This document shows, piece after piece, positions 8,469-17,397 of a DNA stretch of 64,000 bases. Below the pieces are notes generated by a model that was not told where the DNA came from, did not search any database, and worked only from the letters and a program-made list of their open reading frames with translations. The translations under genes were made by a program, and so were the position numbers. Source of the DNA: Glutamicibacter protophormiae (GTDB taxonomy: Bacteria; Actinomycetota; Actinomycetes; Actinomycetales; Micrococcaceae); the NCBI RefSeq assembly GCF_014647495.1, contig NZ_BMPH01000001.1, positions 62,001 through 126,000 on the forward strand. Direction: 5' to 3'. The first letter of the stretch is position 1. The number at the start of each line of letters is the position of its first letter.

Positions 8469-11400
8469 GTATGCACGACGTACCCGCCGAGGAATCGGCC
8501 CCGCTGCTGGACACCCTGGCCAGCGCTCGAACACCCCTGCTGGTCACCGGAGCCCCCGGCACCGGCAAGACCACCGCGCTCATCGACACCGCCGTGGCCC
8601 GCCTGGACGCCGGACTGGACCCGCTGTCGCTGCTGGTCATCGCGCCCACCCGCCTGAGCGCCGCCTCCATCCGCGACGAGCTCAGCCGCCGCGCCCAGCG
8701 CACCTTCACCGAACCGGTGGTCCGCACCTGGTCCGCCTACGCGTTCGACCTGATCCGCCGGGCCAGGGTCGAAGGGCTGCTTCCCTTCATCGAGCGCTCC
8801 CCGCGCCTGCTGTCGGGCCCCGAGCAGGACACCCTCATCGGCAGCCTGCTCGAAGGCCATGCCCAGGGGCTGACCCCGGGCCCGGGCTGGCCGGCGGACC
8901 TCGACCTGGCGGTTCCGACCCGCGGTTTCCGCAAGGAGCTGCGCGAATTCTTCGACCGCGTCTCGGAGCTTGGCTTGGACCCGGCCGACATCGCGGACTA
9001 CGGCCAGGCGGTGGGACGGCAGGAATGGATTGCCGCGGCCCTGTTCTACCAGGAATACCGCGACCTGCTGGACCTGGGCAACGCCGAGGCCTTCGACCCC
9101 GCGGGCCTGATCACCCGGGCAGCGCAGCTCCTGGAAGAAAACCAGGACTTCCTGCACGCCGAGCAGGACCGCCTGCAATTGATCCTCGTGGATGACCTGC
9201 AGGAAGCCACGCTGTCCCAGCACCGGCTGCTGGCGCTGCTGGGCCGCGACCGCCCGCTGCTGGCCTTCGCCGCGCCGGACAGCGTGGTCCAGGGGTTCCG
9301 CGGTGCCCGCGCCGACCAGCTGCACCGTTTCTCCGAGCGCTACACCAGCGCAGCGGACGCGCGGATCCTGGAGCTGTCCACCGGCTACCGCATGGGCCCG
9401 GAGATCACCGAGGCCTGGCGCCGCATCGTCAAGCGCATCCCGGTGGCCACGGGAACCAGGGGCCGCGCCGTGGAACCGGTCGCTGCCGCCGGCACGGGTG
9501 CCGCCCGGGCGCTGACCTTCGAGAACTCCACCCTGGAGGAGCGCTTCATCGCCCAGCGCATCGTGCAGCTGAACCTGTTCGAGGGCAAGGACCTCTCGGA
9601 CATCGCCATCGTGGTGCGCAACGGCTCGCAGGTGCGCTCGCTCAGCCGCTTCCTGGAAGGCCAGGGCATCGCGGTGCAGGTGCCGCCGGCGGAGATCCCG
9701 CTCAAGGACGAGGCGGCCGTCCGCCCGCTGCTGGACCTGCTGGACCTGGCCTTCGCCGACGGCGCGGCCGAGGACCCGCTGCTGATGCAGAACCTGCTGC
9801 TCTCGCGCTACGGCATGAGCACCGCGCTGGAAATCCGCCGGCTGCGCCAGCTGCTGCGCCAGCAGGAATCGGCCCGCGGCGGCCGGCGTTCCAGCCAGGA
9901 GCTGCTCGAAGCCTGCCTGAGCGAGCCGGAGCTCGCCGCAGACCTGGGCAAACCGGCCTTCGGCCTGCAGCGCCTGCTGAAGATGTTCACCGCGCTGCGC
10001 GAGGAACTGGCCACCGGCACCGCCACCCCGGAAACCGCATTGTGGGTCATGTGGGAGGCCTCCGGGCGTGCCAAGTCCTGGCGGGAGGAAGCCCTGGGCG
10101 CCGGAACCAGCGCGCGCCGGGCCGACCACGACCTGGACGCGGTCCTGTCCCTGTTCCAGGCCGCCGAGCGATTCGTGGACCAGCTGCCCGGCGCGAGCGT
10201 GGAGCAGTTCATCGAGCACATCCTGCACCAGGAACTGCCCATGGACTCGCTGGCCAGCCGCGGCGCCGGGGGCCAGCACGTCACGGTGCTGACCACCGCG
10301 GCCGCCGCAGGCAAGCAGTGGCCGATTGTCTTCATCCCGGGGCTGCAGGAAGGCTCCTGGCCCAACCTGCGGCTGCGCGGCGAGCTGCTGGGTTCCAACG
10401 CGCTGGCCGACGTGGTGGAGCACGGCATCGGCTTCCTGTCGAGCCGGACCCCCACCCACCTGGTCCGCCAGATCCGCAGCGACGAGCTGCGCAGCTTCAG
10501 CAACGCAGTCTCCCGCGCCGGCTCGCAGCTGATCTGCACCGCCGTGGACAACGAGGACTCCCAGCCCTCCTCCTTCATGGACCTGGTGGAACCGCCCGGA
10601 GACGAGGGCCGCGCGCCCACCCCGGTGCCGCGCATCCGCGCGCTGCCCGCCCTGGTGGCGGAGCTGCGCAATACCGCCGAACGCGCCAAGGCCGCGCAGC
10701 TCGGCGCGATCGCCCCGCCTCCGCAGGTCAGCGCCGAGGACTTGTACCAGGACGCCGCCCAGGTGCTGGCTGGGCTGGCCGCCCAGCCGCGCACCGTCCG
10801 CGGGGCGCACCCTTCCTCATGGTGGGGCATGCTGCCGTTGAGCAGCCAAGGCCCGGTCATCCCGGAAGGCCAGCCGCGCAGGATCTCGCCCTCCAAGGTC
10901 GAGACGCTGGTCAAGTCTCCGCTGAACTGGTTCGTGCAGAGCGCCGGGGGCACCGCAGCCCACGACTTCGCCGCCTCGCTGGGAACGCTGATCCACTCCA
11001 TCGCCGAGGAGCACCCGGAGGCCACCGGCTCCGAATACGAGCGCATCCTCGAGGAGCGCTGGCCGGAACTGGAGAAGCTGGAGAACTGGGAAGGCCAGCG
11101 GGACTTCGACCGGGCCAACTCGATGCTGAAGAAATTCGCCCAGTACTGCGTGGCCGCGCGCCAGGAAGGGCGCACGCTCGTGGCCCGCGAGCTGCCCTTC
11201 AACGTGGAGGTCCCCACCGAGGGCGACCCGGTGCAGATCCGCGGCGTCATCGACCGCGTCGAAGCCGACGCCAACGGCAGGGTGACCGTGGTGGACCTGA
11301 AGACCGGCGCCTCGGCGCCGAGCAAGAACGACGTGCTGGAACACGCCCAGCTGGGCGTCTACCAGACGGCCATCCAGCTCGGGGCCCTGCAAGAGCACCC

Positions 11401-11665
11401 CGACACCGCAGGGCTGTCGGACGATCCCGCCGGCGCGTCGCTGGTCTATGTGGGAACCTCCGCCAAGAGCCCGGCGCTGCGCGACCAGCCGGCCCTGGGC
11501 GAGGACGACTGGGCCCGCACGCTGATCCTGGAAGCCGCCGAACTGATGGGCCACACCGAATTCACCACCCGGCACGTGGCCGGATCCGCAGGCCTGCTGG
11601 GCAGCTGCACCCTTCCCGAAATCTGTCCGCTGTGCAACGAAGGACGTCAGGTGACCGAGCCATGA
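8465..11665 (+). CDS. adnA: Helicase-nuclease AdnA-like subunit
   Basis: 1066 residues: an N-terminal UvrD-like SF1 motor (Walker A GAPGTGKTTA near residue 28) and a C-terminal PD-(D/E)XK (RecB-type) nuclease (GVIDRVEADA, VVDLKTG, HAQLGVYQ near residue ~940). The Walker B segment is ILVDDLQE where active motors have DEFQD, which fits the weak, non-lead motor reported for mycobacterial AdnA. A Cys trio (C-x5-C-x2-C) lies at the extreme C-terminus. ATGA overlaps couple it to the Atl gene upstream and to adnB downstream. With AdnB it should resect DNA double-strand ends. Confidence 0.88.
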   Translation: MSMHDVPAEESAPLLDTLASARTPLLVTGAPGTGKTTALIDTAVARLDAGLDPLSLLVIAPTRLSAASIRDELSRRAQRTFTEPVVRTWSAYAFDLIRRARVEGLLPFIERSPRLLSGPEQDTLIGSLLEGHAQGLTPGPGWPADLDLAVPTRGFRKELREFFDRVSELGLDPADIADYGQAVGRQEWIAAALFYQEYRDLLDLGNAEAFDPAGLITRAAQLLEENQDFLHAEQDRLQLILVDDLQEATLSQHRLLALLGRDRPLLAFAAPDSVVQGFRGARADQLHRFSERYTSAADARILELSTGYRMGPEITEAWRRIVKRIPVATGTRGRAVEPVAAAGTGAARALTFENSTLEERFIAQRIVQLNLFEGKDLSDIAIVVRNGSQVRSLSRFLEGQGIAVQVPPAEIPLKDEAAVRPLLDLLDLAFADGAAEDPLLMQNLLLSRYGMSTALEIRRLRQLLRQQESARGGRRSSQELLEACLSEPELAADLGKPAFGLQRLLKMFTALREELATGTATPETALWVMWEASGRAKSWREEALGAGTSARRADHDLDAVLSLFQAAERFVDQLPGASVEQFIEHILHQELPMDSLASRGAGGQHVTVLTTAAAAGKQWPIVFIPGLQEGSWPNLRLRGELLGSNALADVVEHGIGFLSSRTPTHLVRQIRSDELRSFSNAVSRAGSQLICTAVDNEDSQPSSFMDLVEPPGDEGRAPTPVPRIRALPALVAELRNTAERAKAAQLGAIAPPPQVSAEDLYQDAAQVLAGLAAQPRTVRGAHPSSWWGMLPLSSQGPVIPEGQPRRISPSKVETLVKSPLNWFVQSAGGTAAHDFAASLGTLIHSIAEEHPEATGSEYERILEERWPELEKLENWEGQRDFDRANSMLKKFAQYCVAARQEGRTLVARELPFNVEVPTEGDPVQIRGVIDRVEADANGRVTVVDLKTGASAPSKNDVLEHAQLGVYQTAIQLGALQEHPDTAGLSDDPAGASLVYVGTSAKSPALRDQPALGEDDWARTLILEAAELMGHTEFTTRHVAGSAGLLGSCTLPEICPLCNEGRQVTEP

Positions 11666-14600
11666 GCACTATCATGTACACCCCGCAGGAGCTCTCCGAA
11701 GCGCTGGGGGAGAAGTTCCCGCCCACCGACCAGCAGGCGCAGATCATCAGCGCCCCGCTGGAACCCATGCTGGTCATCGCCGGCGCCGGATCCGGAAAAA
11801 CCAAGACCATGGCGGACAAGGTGGTCTGGCTGGTCGCCAACCAGCTGGTGCGGCCGGAGGAAATCCTCGGCGTGACCTTCACCCGCAAGGCCGCCGGTGA
11901 GCTGTCGGTGCGCATCCGCGCCAAGATCGCCCAGCTGGTGGCCACCGGCCTGCTCAGCGAGGAAACCACCCGGGACTTCCTGGACCCGGCGGTGTCCACC
12001 TACCACTCCTACGCCAACACCCTGGTCCAGGACCACGGGCTGCGCCTGGGGCTGGAAGAGGACACCGTGCTGCTGGGCGCCGCCCAGTCCTGGCAGCTGG
12101 CCCATTCGGTGCTGGAAGGCTATACGGGGGACTACCACCACCTGAACAGCGCCACCAGCACGCTGATCGACGCCATCGTGTCCTTCAGCTCCGAAGCGGC
12201 CGAACACCTGCTCACCGCGCCCGAGGCCCACAGCTGGATCGACGACCTGGTAGCCCGGCTGCGCACCCTGCCGATGGATCCGGAGAAGAACAAGGCGCCC
12301 ACGCAGGCCGCGCTCAAGCTCATCGACAAGCTGGCCTCCCGCGCCACCATTGCGCAGCTGGCCGAGGACTACGCGGCGCAGAAGAAGAAGCTCGGAGTCA
12401 TGGACTACGGCGACCTGGTTGCCCACGCGGCCACCATCGCCCAGCAGGTTCCCGCCGCCGCGCTCGCCGAACGCACCGCGCACAAGGTCGTGCTGCTGGA
12501 CGAGTTCCAGGACACCTCGCACGCCCAGATGGTGCTGTTCTCCGAACTCTACGGCCAGGGCCACCCGGTGACCGCGGTCGGCGACCCCAACCAGTCGATC
12601 TACGGCTTCCGCGGAGCCAGCGCCGGCCAGCTGTTCCGCTTCCCGGAGAAGTTCCCGATCCACCGCCCCAACGGCCGCGAGCTGGCGCACGTCAACCACC
12701 TGACCATCGCCTGGCGCAACACGGTCAACGTGCTGGAAGCCGCCAACGCCATTACCGCCGGCTCCGCGCAGTCCACCGGGCCGGTGGCCGTGAAGCCGCT
12801 GGAGCCCTCGGCCTTCGCCATGCCCGGTCGCGTAGTGCTCAACCGCTGCGCCACGGTGCGCCAGGAAGCCGAAGCCATCGCCGATTTGATCCAGGCCGAG
12901 GGCTTCGTCGCCGCCGATGGCACCGTGCGCACCAGCGCCGTGCTCTCGCGCAACCGGGGGCAGCTATCCTCCATGGCCGAGGTGCTCGACGAACGGGGCA
13001 TCGACTACCAGTTCGTGGGCTTGTCCGGGCTGCTGAGCACCCCCGAGCTGACCGACCTGGTGGCCTGCCTGCACGTGCTGGTGGATCCGCTGCGCTCGGA
13101 CAAGCTCATGCGGCTGCTGGCCGGCGCGCGCTGGCGGCTGGGCGTCGCGGACCTGACGGCCTTCGCCGATTGGTCGCGCCAGCTCGAACGCCGCCGCGCC
13201 CGCGGGCTGAACCCGCAGGAAATCCAGAACGGGACCGGGGAGGAATCCGAGCCGGCGTTGGAGGCGGCCCGTGCGGAGCTGAATGACGGGGCCAGCCTGG
13301 TCGAAGCGCTGGACTACCTCCCTCCGGAGCACTGGACCAGCGGGGACGGACGCCGGCTGAGCGCCGTAGGCCGTTCCCGGCTGGTGCAGCTGCGCAAGGA
13401 GCTGGCCGGGCTGCGGCTGCTGGCCAACGACGACCTGGATACGCTGATCCGCGAGGTCGAACGATCCATGAACCTGGATATCGAGGTTGCCGTCCGTCCC
13501 TGGGTGGACCGCGACAAGTCCCGGGCGAACCTCGACGCCTTCGCTGACGTGGTCCGCGAGTACTGCCGCAATGCGCCGCGTGTGGAACTGGCCGGATTCC
13601 TGATGTGGCTGGAACAAGCCGCCGAAAAGGAAAAGGGGCTGCCGCTGCCGGGCGAGGACGCGGACCCGAGGGCCGTGCAGCTGCTGACGGTGCACGCCTC
13701 CAAGGGCCTGGAATGGGACACCGTGGCGGTCATGTCGATGAATGACGGGGTGTTCCCCGGCTCCAAGTCAGACCGCTGGACCAGCGGCGACAAGGCCGTG
13801 CCGTGGCCTTTGCGCGGCGATGCGCGGGATTTGCCCCAGTGGGACACCGACCAGAGTTCGCTCAAGGAGCTGCTCGAAGCCGAATCCGTGTTCACCTCCG
13901 ATGTGGAGGACCACCACATCGCGGAGGAACGGCGCCTGGCCTATGTGGCGGTGACCCGCGCCAAGACCCTGCTGGTCTGCAGCAGCAGCATCTGGACGAA
14001 CAGCCGCACCAAGCCGACCGAACCGTCGTTGTTCTTCACTGCGTTGATGCCGCTGGCAGAAGGGGAGCATCCCCGGGCCCAGATCGGCGTGTGGGTCAAG
14101 GACGAAGACGCGCCCGAGCAGAACCCCAGCCGCATGACGCCGCTGGAAGCCGACTGGCCCTATGACCCGCTGGCCGGACCCGAGATCCGCGGCGGCGTGG
14201 CCAAGAGCCCGCATCCGTATTCGCGGCGCAGCGTGCTGCAACAGCTGGCGCAGGACGTTGTGTCTGCTGACCAGCACCGCGAGATCAGCACCGATGTCGG
14301 GCGGGCCTGGGCCGAAGAAGCGCAGCGACTGGTCGCCCAGCGGGAATTCCTGGCGAACAGGGAACGCGGCATCGAAGCGCCCGAACACGTGCGCGCCTCG
14401 CTGTTCGTGGAGCTGGCGGAAGATCCCGTCGAGGTGCTGGAGAATCTGCGCAGGCCGGTGCCCCGCCGCCCGGGGCTTGCCGCCCGCCGCGGCACCGCGT
14501 TCCACGCCTGGATCGAGGAGTACTACGAGAAGACCGCGATGCTGGATTTGGGCGACTTCATGGAGCCGGCCGACAGCTACCTGGACGACGCGCTGGATTT

Positions 14601-15003
14601 GGCATCCATGAAGGAGGCGTTCCTCGCCAGCGAATGGGCGCAGCTGTCGCCAGCCTATGTGGAGGTGCCGCTGGAAACGCGGGTCGGCCCGGTCGCGGTG
14701 CGCGGTCGCATCGACGCGGTGTTCCGCCTGGAGGACGGCACCTGGCTGATGCTGGACTGGAAGACCGGGCGGGTGCCCTCAGGCAAGGATTTGAAGAGCA
14801 AGCTGGTGCAGCTGGCCGTCTACCGGCTGGGCTGGTCCAGGCTCCACGGAATTCCGTTGGAGCAGATCAAGGCTGCCTTCTACTACGTTGCCGCGGGTGT
14901 GACGATCCATGCGGAGCATCTTTCCGGCGAGGAAGAGCTCGAGGAAATGATCACCGCTGCCTTTGAGCAATTGACCGACGGGGAACCGGCCGGCACCCGG
15001 TAG
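11662..15003 (+). CDS. adnB: ATP-dependent helicase-nuclease AdnB-like subunit
   Basis: 1113 residues. The start ATG overlaps the adnA stop. An intact UvrD motor is seen: Walker A AGAGSGKTKTM, motif Ia GVTFTRKAAGEL, Walker B LLDEFQDTS, GDPNQSIYGFRGAS, TVHASKGLEWD (motif V) and YVAVTRAK (motif VI). The C-terminal RecB-family nuclease has GTAFHAWIEEYY, GRIDAVF, LDWKTG and QLAVYRLGW. Active motor plus nuclease fits AdnB, the lead motor of the AdnAB end-resection complex. Confidence 0.9.
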   Translation: MSTIMYTPQELSEALGEKFPPTDQQAQIISAPLEPMLVIAGAGSGKTKTMADKVVWLVANQLVRPEEILGVTFTRKAAGELSVRIRAKIAQLVATGLLSEETTRDFLDPAVSTYHSYANTLVQDHGLRLGLEEDTVLLGAAQSWQLAHSVLEGYTGDYHHLNSATSTLIDAIVSFSSEAAEHLLTAPEAHSWIDDLVARLRTLPMDPEKNKAPTQAALKLIDKLASRATIAQLAEDYAAQKKKLGVMDYGDLVAHAATIAQQVPAAALAERTAHKVVLLDEFQDTSHAQMVLFSELYGQGHPVTAVGDPNQSIYGFRGASAGQLFRFPEKFPIHRPNGRELAHVNHLTIAWRNTVNVLEAANAITAGSAQSTGPVAVKPLEPSAFAMPGRVVLNRCATVRQEAEAIADLIQAEGFVAADGTVRTSAVLSRNRGQLSSMAEVLDERGIDYQFVGLSGLLSTPELTDLVACLHVLVDPLRSDKLMRLLAGARWRLGVADLTAFADWSRQLERRRARGLNPQEIQNGTGEESEPALEAARAELNDGASLVEALDYLPPEHWTSGDGRRLSAVGRSRLVQLRKELAGLRLLANDDLDTLIREVERSMNLDIEVAVRPWVDRDKSRANLDAFADVVREYCRNAPRVELAGFLMWLEQAAEKEKGLPLPGEDADPRAVQLLTVHASKGLEWDTVAVMSMNDGVFPGSKSDRWTSGDKAVPWPLRGDARDLPQWDTDQSSLKELLEAESVFTSDVEDHHIAEERRLAYVAVTRAKTLLVCSSSIWTNSRTKPTEPSLFFTALMPLAEGEHPRAQIGVWVKDEDAPEQNPSRMTPLEADWPYDPLAGPEIRGGVAKSPHPYSRRSVLQQLAQDVVSADQHREISTDVGRAWAEEAQRLVAQREFLANRERGIEAPEHVRASLFVELAEDPVEVLENLRRPVPRRPGLAARRGTAFHAWIEEYYEKTAMLDLGDFMEPADSYLDDALDLASMKEAFLASEWAQLSPAYVEVPLETRVGPVAVRGRIDAVFRLEDGTWLMLDWKTGRVPSGKDLKSKLVQLAVYRLGWSRLHGIPLEQIKAAFYYVAAGVTIHAEHLSGEEELEEMITAAFEQLTDGEPAGTR

Positions 15004-15006
15004 GGC

Positions 15007-16314
15007 TCACCTGGAGGAGTCGGGTCCGTCCTCTGCCGAGGGGGCGGATTCCTCCTCCGGCGCCGCCGGATCGGAGGCGCCGGGACCTGCCTGGCGTTCT
15101 CCGGCCTTCGCGGCGGTCCCGGGGGCCGCGGCGTTGGCTGGATTCCCGGCCTTGGGCTGGGGGTCCGGCTCGGCGCCATTCGAGGCGGCTCCGTTCGGGG
15201 CTTCCGCCGGTGCAGCAGCTGAAGCGTTGCCTCCCAGCGCGGTGACCTTGGAAGAATTGACGGTCGGGGCCGAAGACTTGGGCACCATTACGGGGCGTTC
15301 GCTTGCCGGCGCCGGCGGGGCCGGGCTTGCGGCAGGTGCCGCCGGGGTGCCCAGCGGGCGCGGCGCTTCGACGACGGACAGCGGCTGGCCGCCGTACTCG
15401 GCGATATTCCGGTCCAGTTCCTGGAGCATCTCCTCGGCTTCGGCGATGCGTTCGGCATCCTTGCTGTCCAGCGACTTGACCAGCCATTGGGCCAAGGCGA
15501 ACTCGGCGGCGAGCGCCGCCCGGCGCATGATGTGCGGGTCGGCGGATTTTCCGCGGGCCTCGACGTAGGCGGCGAACACGCGCTCGCTGAAGTTCTGGTC
15601 CTCGATGGCCGACAGCCACGCAAAATCGTCCGCCGGGTCCCCGACATGCAGGTCGGTCCAGCCCTTGACGGCGGTAATGCTCGACTGGGAAATCTGGATC
15701 TGCTCTTCGTCGAAGTCGCCGTGCACCACGGCTGCGTTGAAGCGCCACAGGGAGACGTCTTCCATTGCATGCTCCCAGCGGCGCAGCAGCCGGCTGGGAA
15801 CCTTGCCGGTGGCGGCTGCGGTATCCAGCTCGTTGAGCTTGCGCTGGCGCACCTCGTCGGCGGTGTAGGTCGGAAGCCCGGCGATCTCCACGGACTCATC
15901 GGGAATCTGGTGGATGGCCGCCATGCACTGTCCCAAGGCGGCCGCCAAGCGGCTGCCCTCGTCCACCAGTTCGTCCAAGTTCGGAACCCGGCCCGGAAGA
16001 TCCTTGTAGACGAAGGTGCGCAGCGACCCCTGGCGCACCGTGCCGGCCACGCTGGGCAAGGCGAAGGGCAAGGAAGCGCGGACCTTCGCGGAGAAAGCGC
16101 GCAATGCCGACAACTCCGCTTCCAGCCTCATGCTGGCTTCGTCATGGCGCGGCGAACGTACGCGCCAGCGGTGCTTCTGCGCGTCGACGATCAGGGCTGA
16201 ATCGAAGTCTTCTGCATCATCGGATAGCGCGGCAAAGCCCACCGGTGACAATCCGGGTACAGCGGCGGTGGCAATTGCGGCGAGTTCCATGGCAGTGCGT
16301 TTCACAATGTCCAC
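15007..16314 (-). CDS. APH/Mph-like phosphotransferase-fold protein, probably inactive as a kinase
   Basis: About 435 residues. The first ~290 have the aminoglycoside/macrolide phosphotransferase fold: HGDFDEEQI (catalytic-loop Asp kept) and HVGDPADDFAWL. The metal-binding Asp expected in an I-D-W motif is Gly here (AVKGWTDLHVGD) and the loop Asn is Gln, so ATP:Mg chemistry is doubtful. The last ~130 residues are a low-complexity Ala/Pro/Glu tail. I chose GTG 16314 (AAAGGA 12 bases upstream); the frame stays open to 16458, which would leave 12 bp to the divergent nudC. It is not coupled to its neighbours. Relatives are often labelled macrolide phosphotransferases; that activity is unproven here. 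Confidence 0.72.
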   Translation of the reverse strand: MDIVKRTAMELAAIATAAVPGLSPVGFAALSDDAEDFDSALIVDAQKHRWRVRSPRHDEASMRLEAELSALRAFSAKVRASLPFALPSVAGTVRQGSLRTFVYKDLPGRVPNLDELVDEGSRLAAALGQCMAAIHQIPDESVEIAGLPTYTADEVRQRKLNELDTAAATGKVPSRLLRRWEHAMEDVSLWRFNAAVVHGDFDEEQIQISQSSITAVKGWTDLHVGDPADDFAWLSAIEDQNFSERVFAAYVEARGKSADPHIMRRAALAAEFALAQWLVKSLDSKDAERIAEAEEMLQELDRNIAEYGGQPLSVVEAPRPLGTPAAPAASPAPPAPASERPVMVPKSSAPTVNSSKVTALGGNASAAAPAEAPNGAASNGAEPDPQPKAGNPANAAAPGTAAKAGERQAGPGASDPAAPEEESAPSAEDGPDSSR

Positions 16315-16458
16315 CGTATGCGAGATTCCTTTCGGCATCGTTGAATGACGCACGGAAGATGCGCCGTTTTCCAGCGAAATACCGGTGTTGCGATGAAGAT
16401 CATTGTCAATTATTTCCACAGCGTCTTGCTGGCGCGTTCCCCTCTCCTCGAAGTGCAC

Positions 16459-16470
16459 TAGGTTAGAAGT
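16459..16470 (+). promoter_or_regulatory. Possible -10 element for leaderless nudC transcription
   Basis: TAGGTT at 16459-16464 lies six bases before the ATG at 16471, and there is no ribosome binding site, as in leaderless actinobacterial genes. The -35 region is weak (GTTCCC). Confidence 0.3.
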
Positions 16471-17397
16471 ATGGCGTTGGCAGACATTTACCGTTCACCG
16501 ATTAGTGGTTTGAGCTTTTCCCGGTCACAGATTCACCGACCTTTGACGGAACACGACGATCCGGAGAAGCTGCCGCGAGCCCTCTCCGAAGCGTCCACCC
16601 GGGTTCTGCTGCTCTCCGAGGCCGGTGCCGCCGTCACCGGCGGCCAACTGCTGTTTCTCGACGGTCCTGCCTACGTGCCGCAGGCCGATGACCGTCAGGT
16701 GTTCCTCGGATCCCATGGGGCGCAGAGCTTCGTGCTGGCCATCGTCAGTTCCGAGCATTACCCGCAGATCGCCCCCGAGCAGTGGATCAGCCTGCGCGAG
16801 GCATTCACCGTCCTGGGCGGCATCGAAGCGGAGCTTTTTGTCGAAGCCCAGGCCATCGCGAACTGGATCCGAACGGAAAAGTTCTGCCCGCGGTGCGGAT
16901 CGGCAACCCGGTCCGCCACCTTCGGCTGGGGCCAGCGTTGCGTGGCGAACGGCCACGAACTGTTCCCGCGCACCGATCCAGCGGTCATCGCCGCGATCAT
17001 CGACGCCGAGGATCGCATCCTGCTCGGAGCCAATGCGACATTCCGAACACACATGTATTCGGTCTTGGCAGGCTTCGTGGAAGCCGGCGAGTCCTTGGAG
17101 TCCGCGGTGCGCCGCGAGATCTTCGAGGAATCCGGCGTCCATGTGGGGGATGTCGCCTACCGCGGCTCCCAGCCGTGGCCGCTGCCCCGTTCGCTCATGC
17201 TCGGCTTCACCGGGGAAGCGTTGAGTACCGAGCTGGTCCCGGATGGCGCCGAAATCCAGGACCTGCGCTGGTTCACCCGTGAACAGCTCGGCGCGGAATT
17301 GCGCGCCGGCAGCCTGCAGATTCCCCGCGGTGCATCCATCGCGCATGCATTGATCAAGTCCTGGTACGGCGAGGACCTTCCGGAGGCATCCAAGTAG
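16471..17397 (+). CDS. nudC: NAD(+)/NADH pyrophosphatase (Nudix), NudC
   Basis: 308 residues. Hydrolyses NAD(H) to NMN(H) and AMP, and in characterised NudC proteins removes NAD caps from RNA. A zinc-ribbon start FCPRCG (~residue 132) is followed by a degenerate second half (RCVANGHE: one Cys plus His). The Nudix box GFVEAGESLESAVRREIFEESG is complete, and SQPWPLPRSLMLGF is the NudC-specific SQPWPFP motif. The stop shares its last base with the GTG start of uvrD2. Confidence 0.95.
   Translation: MALADIYRSPISGLSFSRSQIHRPLTEHDDPEKLPRALSEASTRVLLLSEAGAAVTGGQLLFLDGPAYVPQADDRQVFLGSHGAQSFVLAIVSSEHYPQIAPEQWISLREAFTVLGGIEAELFVEAQAIANWIRTEKFCPRCGSATRSATFGWGQRCVANGHELFPRTDPAVIAAIIDAEDRILLGANATFRTHMYSVLAGFVEAGESLESAVRREIFEESGVHVGDVAYRGSQPWPLPRSLMLGFTGEALSTELVPDGAEIQDLRWFTREQLGAELRAGSLQIPRGASIAHALIKSWYGEDLPEASK

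Noticed and set aside
8459-10810. 783-codon open frame on the minus strand opposite adnA
   Set aside because: Shadow of the helicase gene, low-complexity composition, no motifs.
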